Shown here piece after piece: positions 48,588 through 56,901 of a stretch of 64,000 nucleotides of DNA (position 1 is the stretch's first letter; every line of letters begins with the position of its first letter). The stretch comes from Vibrio tritonius (GTDB lineage Bacteria; Pseudomonadota; Gammaproteobacteria; Enterobacterales; Vibrionaceae): NCBI RefSeq assembly GCF_001547935.1, contig NZ_AP014635.1:1302001-1366000 (forward strand). Reading direction: 5' to 3'. The position numbers and the translations under genes are program-made. Below the pieces are notes generated by a model. It was not told the DNA's origin. It did not search any database and saw nothing but the letters and a program-made list of their open reading frames with translations.

Positions 48588-48620
48588 GAAAAGGCAGCCC
48601 AAGTGGCTGCCTTTTATTTT
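48588..48620 (+). terminator. terminator of topA
   Basis: AAAAGGCAGCC - CAAGT - GGCTGCCTTTTATTTTG; strong stem ~20 bp after the stop. Confidence 0.9.
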
Positions 48621-49128
48621 GTTGCCTACCTCTCAAATTTGAATGGCACTCGTTAAAGTTTTGTTAAATGAGTGCAGTTTTGTTCTCATTATTCAATATG
48701 TTGACTATGTTTTCTATAGTGCCTCAGTGTCGGCACAACAAGCTAATGGTTGAGCGTATATCATCAATAGTGAAATATATTCAGTAAGTTAGCTGAGTAA
48801 TTTCTTATTAGAGTGTACCTATTGCGTGACCTTTAGGTTAGTAATGAATGGAGTAAAAGCTCTAATATGTTAAAAGCAAGATATGAGGACCTGCCGGTGT
48901 TATGCATTCGCCAAAGTGAATGTCACGAGGAAATTCGCTGTTGGGTCGCCATTCAAGACGGATAACATTTGCGGAAAACACACCGTGCGATTGGGGTGTT
49001 TGAATCCTTTGAATGACATGTCTTCATAGTTTGATGCATTAATGTGCGGTATAAATTCCTGTAGTGCCTTGTGTCTGGTCAGTTGGGGAGCATCGAGCAC
49101 TATGAGTATAAATAACGGAGAATAATGA
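48621..49128. other. 508-bp region upstream of glgC
   Basis: Probably carries the glgCA promoter and leader. A 32-codon frame at 48868-48966 and a minus-strand frame at 48900-49100 overlap each other and have weak ribosome sites. No riboswitch or repeat was recognised. Confidence 0.4.
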
Positions 49129-50346
49129 ATGGCTGGTGTACTGGGAATGATTTTGGCGGGAGGTGAAGGGACTCGCTTGATGCCTTTAACTGCCTCTCGG
49201 AGTAAACCAGCTGTCCCATTTGGGGGCAGCTATCGATTGATTGATTTTGCTTTAAATAACTTTGTTAACGCGGACCTAATGCGCATTTATGTGCTCACTC
49301 AGTTCAAATCGCAATCCTTATTTATGCACATGAAAAAAGGGTGGAATGTTGCCGGAATTACTGACCGCTACATTGATCCAGTTCCGGCGCAGATGCGGGA
49401 TGGTAAACGCTGGTATGAAGGAACTGCAGACGCGATTTACCAAAATATCCGTTTTATTGAAGTCGCAGCACCTGACGAAGTTTGTATTTTCGGCTCTGAC
49501 CATATTTATAAAATGGATATTCGTCAAATGCTCGATTTTCATCGTCGTAAAGAGGCGCAACTTACCGTCTCAGCATTGCGCATGCCGATTGAAAAAGCGT
49601 CGCAGTTTGGAGTGATAGAGGTCGATACTGAAGGCCAAATGATTGGCTTTGAAGAGAAACCTGCGCACCCTAAATGCATTCCGGGAGAACCAGAATGGGC
49701 CATGGTGTCGATGGGGAACTACATTTTTGACGCTTGTGCTCTTTATCGTGAGTTACGAGAAGATGCTGATAACAAAAACTCTACCCACGATTTTGGCAAA
49801 GATGTTATACCTAAAATGTATCCGCAAGGTGGCGTGTATGTATATGATTTCTCGACTAATGTTATCAAGGGTGAGCGTAAAGAAACCTATTGGCGTGATG
49901 TCGGTACGATAGAATCGTACTGGGAAGCTCATATGGATTTGCTCGATAAGGAACCCGCGTTTTCACTGTACAACCGCAGTTGGCCATTGCATACCTATTA
50001 TCCTCCACTACCTCCAGCAACATTTATCGATGTTGATGATACAAAGGTAAAAATTACCGACAGTTTGGTCTCGGGAGGCAGTTATATCCAAGGCGCTAAC
50101 ATTTACAAATCCGTTTTAGGTTATCGCAGTAATATTGGTGCTGGTTCTTGTATTAGTGAATCTGTTATCTTAGGTGATGTGAAAATTGGTGCAGGGTGTA
50201 CGATCAAGCGAACCATCATTGATAAAAACGTTGAGATCGCCCCTGGTACTGTTATCGGTGAAAATATCGAGTTGGATAAACAACGTTTTCATGTTTCACC
50301 GTCTGGAATAGTTGTAATTGCTAAAGGAACAAAAGTTGGATTCTAA
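49129..50346 (+). CDS. glgC: glucose-1-phosphate adenylyltransferase
   Basis: Makes ADP-glucose, the first and regulated step of glycogen synthesis. 405 aa. Nucleotide-binding GMILAGGEGTRLMPLTASRSKPAVPFGG-type motif at the start (GGxGxRL), the VFGSDHIYKM catalytic aspartate, FEEKP, and the C-terminal left-handed beta helix from ~300. It is a two-gene operon with glgA, which starts 1 bp after its stop. Confidence 0.97.
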   Translation: MAGVLGMILAGGEGTRLMPLTASRSKPAVPFGGSYRLIDFALNNFVNADLMRIYVLTQFKSQSLFMHMKKGWNVAGITDRYIDPVPAQMRDGKRWYEGTADAIYQNIRFIEVAAPDEVCIFGSDHIYKMDIRQMLDFHRRKEAQLTVSALRMPIEKASQFGVIEVDTEGQMIGFEEKPAHPKCIPGEPEWAMVSMGNYIFDACALYRELREDADNKNSTHDFGKDVIPKMYPQGGVYVYDFSTNVIKGERKETYWRDVGTIESYWEAHMDLLDKEPAFSLYNRSWPLHTYYPPLPPATFIDVDDTKVKITDSLVSGGSYIQGANIYKSVLGYRSNIGAGSCISESVILGDVKIGAGCTIKRTIIDKNVEIAPGTVIGENIELDKQRFHVSPSGIVVIAKGTKVGF

Positions 50347-50347
50347 A

Positions 50348-51802
50348 ATGGAGCACATGAATGTGTGGTTCGCCGTTTCAGAAGCCCAAGGGTTGGTCAA
50401 AAGTGGTGGCCTTGCCGATGTGGCGAAGGCCCTACCTAAAGCGCTCCAGGAATTAGGACATCAGGTAGCCATTGTGCTACCTGCTTATCGTAAGATTCCC
50501 GATAAAAACGCCTTACCCGTGGTATTGGAAACAGAACTTACACATTGGCCACACACTCACTATTTAGTGAGAAAAACAGAACTGGATGGTGTCTTAGTTT
50601 ATTTAATTGATTGTGATGCCTATTTTGACCGTCCAGAGCTTTATGCAGAGCAAAACCAAGCGTATGCAGACAATGGCGAGCGATTTAGTTTCTTCTCCGC
50701 CGCATGTTTGGATGTGTTACCCAAACTTGATATTCATCCGGACATCATACATGCCAACGATTGGCATACCGGATTAATCCCTTTCTTACTGAAGACTCGT
50801 TATCGTTATGACGGTTTTTTTGAAGGCGTGAAAAGCGTTCTCACGGTACATAACGCCATTTTTAAAGGGATTTTTTCTTATCATGAGCTAGAGGTAGTAC
50901 CTGAACTCAATCTTACGGGAATGGAGTTTCTCCGGTATGGCGTTGATCACGTGAGTATGCTGCGTGCGGGCATTGCATACGCAGATAAGATTAACGCCGT
51001 TAGCCCTAACTATGCGTGTGAGCTGCTTACACCATTAGGTTCTCATGGGTTGGTGGATGACTTTGTAAGGCGTGCCCGTGATTTACACGGCATAGTTAAC
51101 GGTTGTGACTATAGTGAATGGGATCCGAAAACCGATCACTACTTGCCAGTGAATTATAGTGCTGAGGCGGATTCTCTACGCCAAGGTAAAAAGGCAAGTA
51201 AGCATGCGTTGCAGAAAGAACTGGGGTTACCGGTTAAAGAATTACCCATGTTTGGCATGGTGTGTCGTTTAACGCACCAAAAAGGTTTTCACTACTTACT
51301 GCCTATTATTGAACTGTTCTTACGTAACGATGTGCAATTGGTAATAGTCGGAACCGGTGAACCAGAAGTGGCGAGCCGTTTGCATTCATTAATGGCAGCT
51401 TACCCTGATAAATTTGCTTTTGTTGAGGCCTACGATAATAAGCTCGCGCACTGGGTTGAGGCGGGTTCGGATTTCTTCTTAATGCCGTCTGAGTTTGAAG
51501 CGTGTGGTTTAAACCAGATCTACAGCATGGCTTATGGTACATTGCCAATTGTAAGGGAAGTGGGGGGCTTGAAAGACACTGTCATGGATTATGACAAGTA
51601 TCCGCAAGAAGCAACCGGATTTGGCTTTTTAGAGCCTTCTGCACAAGCTTTGCTGATTACTATGCAACGCGCTTTACTGTTCTACCTGCAAAATCCAGAC
51701 GAATTTCTTGCTGTTCAGCAAAGAGCGATGGGGAAAGACTTCAGTTGGCATGAGTCTGCGTTGGAATACACCAAAATGTATCGATTGGCCGTCTTTGCCT
51801 AA
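50348..51802 (+). CDS. glgA: glycogen synthase
   Basis: GT5 glucosyltransferase that extends alpha-1,4-glucan from ADP-glucose. 484 aa from ATG 50348; a second ATG at 50357 (MNVWFAVSEAQG) has GGAG three bases before it, so either could be used. KSGGLADVAKALPKAL is the ADP-glucose-binding motif, and EFEACGLNQIYSMAYGTLPI the C-terminal catalytic loop. No glgB or glgP lies here; the branching and degradation genes must be elsewhere. Confidence 0.95.
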   Translation: MEHMNVWFAVSEAQGLVKSGGLADVAKALPKALQELGHQVAIVLPAYRKIPDKNALPVVLETELTHWPHTHYLVRKTELDGVLVYLIDCDAYFDRPELYAEQNQAYADNGERFSFFSAACLDVLPKLDIHPDIIHANDWHTGLIPFLLKTRYRYDGFFEGVKSVLTVHNAIFKGIFSYHELEVVPELNLTGMEFLRYGVDHVSMLRAGIAYADKINAVSPNYACELLTPLGSHGLVDDFVRRARDLHGIVNGCDYSEWDPKTDHYLPVNYSAEADSLRQGKKASKHALQKELGLPVKELPMFGMVCRLTHQKGFHYLLPIIELFLRNDVQLVIVGTGEPEVASRLHSLMAAYPDKFAFVEAYDNKLAHWVEAGSDFFLMPSEFEACGLNQIYSMAYGTLPIVREVGGLKDTVMDYDKYPQEATGFGFLEPSAQALLITMQRALLFYLQNPDEFLAVQQRAMGKDFSWHESALEYTKMYRLAVFA

Positions 51803-51825
51803 GTTCGTTTGTTGTCTGACAACCG

Positions 51826-51920
51826 TATCATAATGACCTCTTAAGGCAGGATTTAGAGCGGCATCAATAAATACAGGTCAAGCTCAATAGCGAAAGAAAG
51901 GGCAATTCCCTTTCAACCTG
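51826..51920 (+). repeat. decayed left half of a 266-bp-type element
   Basis: CGTATCATAATGACCTC, GATTTAGAGCGGCATCAA, ACAGGTCAAGCTCAAT and GGGCAATTCCCTTTCAACCTG follow the left half of intact elements, with substitutions shared with the decayed copy at 10330 (TTTAGAGCG). The intact copy at 51927 abuts it. Confidence 0.7.
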
Positions 51921-51926
51921 AGTATA

Positions 51927-52192
51927 TATACCCAAATGACCTCAAGATGCAGACTTCAGAGCTTCATCAACGAGCACAGGTTAAGCTCAATGACGGCAGG
52001 AATGGTCATTCCCTTTCAACGTCATTGGGCGCAGAGATGGGCTTGTTGATGAGCTCCCAAAGGGCGAGTTGTATTCGCTCCTATGCTGCGTTACCGATTT
52101 TCTACGTAGAATAACTAGGTATTCAAATCGGTGCCTTGCCTATGAGCGAATACATTCTCGCTGAAACCGCATCTTGAGGTTACTTGGGTATA
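51927..52192 (+). repeat. 266-bp palindromic intergenic element, copy 4
   Basis: Full-length copy, same orientation as copies 1 and 2, from TATACCCAAATGACC to TTACTTGGGTATA. It lies between glgA and the alpha/beta hydrolase gene, joined to the decayed half copy on its left. Confidence 0.95.
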
Positions 52193-52356
52193 AAGCCATA
52201 TAACGTGTTTTATATGGCTTTTTTGTTACTTTGTTGCTGATGCTGTTACGTTGAGAAAAAGTTCAATGTAACAGCGCACAAAGCGAATGAATCTCTGTTT
52301 GGCATCATCCCTGTTTATGGTAGGCTAGCGCCGATTTGACCACAGTAGAGCGCTAC

Positions 52357-53154
52357 ATGACCCATCATCTTCTTTATCATAAGGTTTATCCTCATCCTAA
52401 TAGCTCACAATGGGTGGTGTTTGTGCATGGTGCTGGTGGCAGTTCATCATTGTGGTTTAAGCAAATCAAGGCCTATAAACGCCATTTCAATTTACTGCTC
52501 ATCGATTTACGTGGTCATGGTCAATCAAGCCAATTAGTCAAAGAGTGGATAACGCATCCTTATACTTTTGATGCCGTTGCTCAAGACGTGCTCAATGTCT
52601 TGCATCATTGTCAGATACCCAAAGCACATTTTGTTGCCATGTCTCTGGGAACCATTATCGTCCGAAAAACCTCAGAGCTTGCGCCAGATGTTGTGCAATC
52701 CATGGTATTAGGTGGGGCGGTAATTCGTTTTGACCTTCGTTCTCAGTTATTAGTCACCCTAGGCCGCTGGTCAAAGCATCTTATACCCTATATGTGGCTC
52801 TATCGGCTCTTTGCCTACATCGTTATGCCGAGTCGTTTACAGAAAGAGTCACGCCATCTTTTTGTTCGTGAAGCGAAGAAGTTGTGTCAAAAAGAGTTTA
52901 AACGCTGGTATCGGCTCACTGCAGAAGTGAACCCTTTTATGCGTTACTTTCGTGAGAAAGATGAGTCCATTCCTACACTCTATCTTATGGGGGATAGGGA
53001 TTATCTTTTCTTGTCGCAGGTTAGAGAGATCGTGATGATACATCAAAAGAGTCAACTGATTGAACTTACCAATTGTGGTCATGTTTGTAACATCGAACAG
53101 GCAGAGCGATTTAATCATCACTCAATTCGTTTTATTCAGGGTTGCTTGAATTAA
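52357..53154 (+). CDS. alpha/beta hydrolase
   Basis: 265 aa from the ATG at 52357 (in-frame TTG upstream at 52336 is less likely). Alpha/beta hydrolase pattern: FVHGAGGSSSLW (oxyanion loop), DLRGHGQS, the nucleophile elbow with serine in FVAMSLGT, an acidic residue in YLMGDRDYLF, and the catalytic His in LTNCGHVCNIEQ. The elbow has A in place of the first G of GxSxG, a common variant. The lid region (~130-200) is basic. Substrate unknown. It is flanked on both sides by 266-bp elements and has no operon partner. Confidence 0.85.
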   Translation: MTHHLLYHKVYPHPNSSQWVVFVHGAGGSSSLWFKQIKAYKRHFNLLLIDLRGHGQSSQLVKEWITHPYTFDAVAQDVLNVLHHCQIPKAHFVAMSLGTIIVRKTSELAPDVVQSMVLGGAVIRFDLRSQLLVTLGRWSKHLIPYMWLYRLFAYIVMPSRLQKESRHLFVREAKKLCQKEFKRWYRLTAEVNPFMRYFREKDESIPTLYLMGDRDYLFLSQVREIVMIHQKSQLIELTNCGHVCNIEQAERFNHHSIRFIQGCLN

Positions 53155-53185
53155 TAGCGCTGTTAGTCAGTAAGTTATCGCCATC

Positions 53186-53451
53186 TATACCCAAATGACC
53201 TCAAGATGCAGACTTCAGAGCTTCATCAACGAGCACAGGTCAAGCTCAATGACGGCAGGAATGATCATTCCCTTTCAACGTCATTGGGCGCAGAAATGGG
53301 CTTGTTGATGAGCTCCCAACGGGCGAGTTGTATTCGCTCCTATGCTGCGTTACCGATTTTCTACGTAGAATAACTAGGTATTCAAATCGGTGCCTTGCCT
53401 ATGAGCGAATACATTCTCGCTGAAACAGCATCTTGAGGTTACTTGGGTATA
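53186..53451 (+). repeat. 266-bp palindromic intergenic element, copy 5
   Basis: Full-length copy 31 bp after the hydrolase gene. It ends CTGAAACAGCATCTTGAGG, the CAG variant at the right terminus, where copies 1, 2 and 4 have CCG. Confidence 0.95.
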
Positions 53452-53604
53452 TGAGACAACAGAGTACGGCGGTGTTGTCTCATGGATGTAATCACATATC
53501 CTCTCATCGGCCTAGACTTATCTTACATCGCCTAAGCACATGCGTGATGACCTAATTCAGGCTGGCACATCACACATATGTGAGATTCAAAACTAAACGA
53601 CAAA

Positions 53605-53654
53605 TATACCCATCACCAATTCGCTAAAACAGCATCTTGAGATGACTTGGGTAT
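53605..53654 (+). repeat. 50-bp mini-copy of the element (both ends, no middle)
   Basis: TATACCCATCACC joins directly to AATTCGCTAAAACAGCATC and TTGAGATGACTTGGGTAT. Both termini of the family are kept with nearly the whole interior lost. Confidence 0.7.
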
Positions 53655-53909
53655 GACTAAATCACTGCTTTTCTATTGTCACTCCATTTTAATGATGAAT
53701 GAAAAATTAATGATGAAATAGTCAGTGTTCACCAAACCAAACAACGCATATGGATGTGAAGTTGGGCTCGCAGTACAGTTATTACTATGTCTCGGATTTT
53801 GGGGGCACCACTATAGTAACGTGATTTGTCATTAAGAAAATGCTGAAATGGAATGCGGACTAATGTTGTCCTACTGATGGACGAAAAAATGCCTACTTTT
53901 ATGACAGGC

Positions 53910-53940
53910 AAAAAAAAGCACCCACTAAAGTGAGTGCTTT
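53910..53940 (-). terminator. terminator of tfoY
   Basis: On the minus strand AAAGCACTCACT - TT - AGTGGGTGCTTTTTTTT, 24 bp after the tfoY stop. Confidence 0.88.
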
Positions 53941-53963
53941 CGTTACTCTTACTAGCTAATCTT

Positions 53964-54551
53964 CTACAAGCGTTGCATTAACTCATCGCGGCGATTCTGA
54001 GGAATCACTGACCAATGCTTCCCTTCAATTGCGCCTTCTAGAGCCCAAAGAAGTTCAATGCTTACATCATTAGAGTGAGTCTGCTGTATCGCTTTATACG
54101 CTTCTACAGAGCCTTTCTCATGAAGCTCTTCAACCGATTCGATACCTGCTTTACGCAACATACGTTCTGTTGCTAGACGTAAATTAGGTAAGTCTTTCAA
54201 TCGGTTAGGTTTTGCTTGAGCTTGAGTTTTACGCTCTTGCTTAGCAATAACCAAAGCTTCTTTTGCTTCTTTCAGGATTTTTTCTGGGGCTTCCCAGAAG
54301 TTGTCTGGAAGAGCAAAGTATTTAGTAACCACTGGGAAACCACGTTTTTTGTAAACGTAAGGTTCTAAGCCTTGCTGCTTGTATTTTTCTGAACAATTAT
54401 CATCTGCTCGGATGTGAAGTTTGTCATTAACAACCAATGCAAACATTGTGTCGTCAACAAAAATTCCAAATCCGCCGAACATTGAACGAGATTTTACGCG
54501 TCCTAAGTTTTCAAACAGACGCATTGAGTCTTTTAATATTGGTTTATCCAT
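53964..54551 (-). CDS. tfoY: TfoX/Sxy-family regulator, TfoY-like
   Basis: 195 aa. N-terminal TfoX domain ([22 protein letters not shown]) and C-terminal TfoX domain ([27 protein letters not shown]). TfoX and TfoY are the two paralogues in vibrios; this one is called TfoY because a c-di-GMP-I riboswitch lies in its leader and because it neighbours purR, as in V. cholerae. In V. cholerae TfoY drives motility and type VI secretion at low c-di-GMP, rather than competence. The start ATG follows AAAGGC. Confidence 0.9.
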   Translation of the reverse strand: MDKPILKDSMRLFENLGRVKSRSMFGGFGIFVDDTMFALVVNDKLHIRADDNCSEKYKQQGLEPYVYKKRGFPVVTKYFALPDNFWEAPEKILKEAKEALVIAKQERKTQAQAKPNRLKDLPNLRLATERMLRKAGIESVEELHEKGSVEAYKAIQQTHSNDVSIELLWALEGAIEGKHWSVIPQNRRDELMQRL

Positions 54552-54662
54552 GCCTTTAGTCTCGGTGTATTAACAATACGCCACCAAAATCAGGTCCGAG
54601 AATGTAGCAAAAGAATGCAAAGATTGTGTCAGTAAGAAGTTAACGTCTTATATGCATTTTTG

Positions 54663-54767
54663 CCATCGGTAACCCCGCTACCTACCCAGAGCCAGAAAAT
54701 ACCATCTAAGGGTTTAGGCCGGAGGCTTTGCGTCCCACCTTTTCAGATGGTTTGCCCTGTACGTGAC
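54663..54767 (-). ncRNA. c-di-GMP-I (GEMM-I) riboswitch in the tfoY leader
   Basis: Read on the minus strand: GTCACGTACAGGGCAAACC, a stem closed by a GAAA tetraloop, GGTGGGACGCAAAGCCTCC, GGCCTAAACC and, at the 3' end, GGTAGGTAGCGGGG and TTACCGATGG. This order matches the GEMM-I aptamer, including the tetraloop and its receptor, and strongly resembles the V. cholerae Vc2 riboswitch upstream of tfoY. The aptamer ends ~110 nt before the tfoY start. No obvious terminator lies between, so it may act on translation. Confidence 0.95.
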
Positions 54768-54924
54768 ATTTCGTTCACTAGAGTAATCTTAAACTTGAAT
54801 ATAAATCACAAAAAAATTCGCCTAATGTGATGTCGGTCCAAAAAATCACTGTATTTTTAATAACCGACATTTTCATCAATAAGATTGTGTCTCAAAAGTG
54901 AAAATATAATGTAACACTATGATA

Positions 54925-55926
54925 TTAAAGTTTTTTTACGGTATTTCGTGCGACAAGTTCAGGGTGCATCTCAAAAATGCGACGATCATGTGCTTTGTTT
55001 TTGATCCTTTCTAGTAGGATCTCAAAGGCATTTTTACCCACACGACGTTTTGGTTGGTGAATGGTCGTCAGTGGTGGAGAGAAATACTCAGAAAGCTCGA
55101 TATTATCGTAACCTACGACAGAAATATCATCAGGCACTTTCACGCCTTTTTGTTGTAATCGACTCATTAAACCCAGTGCCATGGTGTCGTTAAAACAGAA
55201 TACCGCGGTTGGTTTGTGATCCATCGCAAGAATTTTATCTGCAGCGAGCACGGCTGTATCACATTCGAAGTTGCCTTCCAAAATCCAATCTTCATTGACG
55301 GGCAGGTTGGCTTCTGCCATTGCCCGACGAAAACCAACAATGCGTTCTCTACACGCCATTTTAGAAAAATGACCGCTTAAACACGCGATGTCTTTGTGAC
55401 CATTATCGATGAGGTGTTTAGTGGCAATGTAGCCACCTTCTTCTGAGTTATCCATAATGGTGTCGGCTTGAGAATCCTCAAGACCCCAGTCCATAATGAC
55501 TTTTGGAATGTCTGAGTGACCTTCGAGCATTTCCATTAGTTCTGGAGTCATGTCTGAACACATCACCAAAATGCCATCAACGCGCTTTTCTGCCAGCATG
55601 CGAACATAGTCGCGTTGTTTTTCATAAATACCGCCAGTATTACACAAGATCAGTGTATAACCTTGGCGATAGCAGTAGCTTTCCACACCATCAATGACTT
55701 CAGAGAAAAACTGGTTAGTTGATTGAGTCACCAACATACCAATCGTGCGAGTCGTGTTGCATTTCAAACTACGAGCGACCGCGCTAGGGGCATAGTTGAG
55801 CTCTTTTACCGCTGCCAACACTTTCTCTTGTGTTGCTTCGGCTACGAAACGGGTTTTGTTAATTACGTGTGATACAGTGGTGGTTGACACGCCAGCAATG
55901 CGTGCAACATCTTTTATAGTCGCCAT
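54925..55926 (-). CDS. purR: purine nucleotide synthesis repressor PurR
   Basis: LacI-family repressor, 333 aa. Helix-turn-helix [20 protein letters not shown] at residues 3-22 and hinge helix [11 protein letters not shown] match E. coli PurR almost exactly, implying the same operator (ACGCAAACGTTTGCGT). The effector domain resembles PurR throughout ([24 protein letters not shown]), so it should bind hypoxanthine or guanine as co-repressor. Probable targets in the window are gsk and purR itself; a half-site, promoter and terminator lie in its own leader. The upstream end abuts the tfoY riboswitch side in the conserved Vibrio order. Confidence 0.95.
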   Translation of the reverse strand: MATIKDVARIAGVSTTTVSHVINKTRFVAEATQEKVLAAVKELNYAPSAVARSLKCNTTRTIGMLVTQSTNQFFSEVIDGVESYCYRQGYTLILCNTGGIYEKQRDYVRMLAEKRVDGILVMCSDMTPELMEMLEGHSDIPKVIMDWGLEDSQADTIMDNSEEGGYIATKHLIDNGHKDIACLSGHFSKMACRERIVGFRRAMAEANLPVNEDWILEGNFECDTAVLAADKILAMDHKPTAVFCFNDTMALGLMSRLQQKGVKVPDDISVVGYDNIELSEYFSPPLTTIHQPKRRVGKNAFEILLERIKNKAHDRRIFEMHPELVARNTVKKL

Positions 55927-56026
55927 TGGTTGTTCCCATCGATATCTGCTGACAAGGACAAAGATTTACAGTATTGACCACTTCAACAGGTGTTGATTCG
56001 ATATGTTAGTGAAGCTTAAAAGTAGT

Positions 56027-56059
56027 AAAAACACAAAAACCGCTTCATAACAGCGGTTT
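56027..56059 (-). terminator. terminator-like hairpin in the purR leader
   Basis: On the minus strand AAACCGCT - GTTATGA - AGCGGTTT followed by TTGTGTTTTT. It lies ~100 bp before the purR start and ~40 bp after a candidate promoter, so it would attenuate purR or end a short RNA. Confidence 0.6.
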
Positions 56060-56095
56060 AAGTAAAATTTCTATAGATTATCGTTTGCGCTATCG

Positions 56096-56124
56096 ATTTT
56101 AGACTGCTATCGAACTGCCCGCAA
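56096..56124 (-). promoter_or_regulatory. candidate purR promoter with PurR half-site
   Basis: Minus-strand TTGCGG (56124-56119), 17-bp spacer, TAAAAT (56101-56096). GCGCAAAC just downstream (56089-56082) is one good arm of a PurR operator, suggesting autoregulation; the other arm is poor. Confidence 0.45.
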
Positions 56125-56279
56125 TGAAAAATTCATCTTAGTTTGATATCAAGCGTTTTCTCATTGTGTTACGTAAGAAGGGCAGAGTTTCTCGTTAGAT
56201 GACTGAGGATGCACGCATAATTTGCTCTAATTGACCACGTGAATGTGAAGGCGCGGCTTTAGTTTTAGCATCTTGAGGA

Positions 56280-56545
56280 TATACCCAAGTAACCTCAAGA
56301 TGCTGTTTCAGCGAGAATGTATTCGCTCATAGGCAAGGCACCGATTTGAATACCTAGTTATTCTACGTAGAAAATCGGTAACGTAGCATAGAAGCGAATA
56401 CAACTCGCCCTTTGGGAGCTCATCAACAAGCCCATCTCTGCGCCCAATGACGTTGAAAGGGAATGACCATTCCTGCCGTCATTGAGCTTGACCTGTGCTC
56501 GTTGATGAAGCTCTGAAGTCTGCATCTTGAGGTCATTTGGGTATA
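56280..56545 (-). repeat. 266-bp palindromic intergenic element, copy 6
   Basis: Full-length copy in the same orientation as copy 3. The plus strand starts TATACCCAAGTAACC and ends GGTCATTTGGGTATA. A short remnant AGCATCTTGAGGA abuts it on the left at ~56267. An open frame within (56358-56561) belongs to the repeat. Confidence 0.95.
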
Positions 56546-56901
56546 AAAGTATAAAGGCCAATAGATAAACTGGCTCTCAGTTATCTATACCTCGGTTTTG
56601 GTCACAATTACGTTTAATAAAAATCATTAAATTTATTAAATGAACTTAACGAATAGAAATGAATATTATTTCCTTATTCAGAAAATAAATGAGTAACAAT
56701 GTGACAAAAAAGAAGTCAAATTTTTACAATTTTGAGAAATGGAAATAAAGTCTTTTATTTCGATTGTTCAAATAAAGCAAAATGTTATCGAAGCTTGTTT
56801 TGAATCAATAAAGCATCAGGTTTTAAGTATGTACTCTAGAATTGTGACCATCTATGAATAGAATGAATAGGGATTTAATTTAGCGGAATAAAGTGACGTC
56901 T

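Noticed and set aside
48868..48966. 32-codon frame MLKARYEDLPVLC... upstream of glgC
   Set aside because: Weak ribosome site and overlap with an opposing frame; not supported beyond chance.
56358..56561. 67-aa minus-strand open frame near torR
   Set aside because: Repeat-derived, as above.
56764..56773. TTGTTCAAAT as a Tor box upstream of the torR-like gene
   Set aside because: 8/10 match to CTGTTCATAT but a single copy in very AT-rich DNA; E. coli Tor boxes occur in groups.
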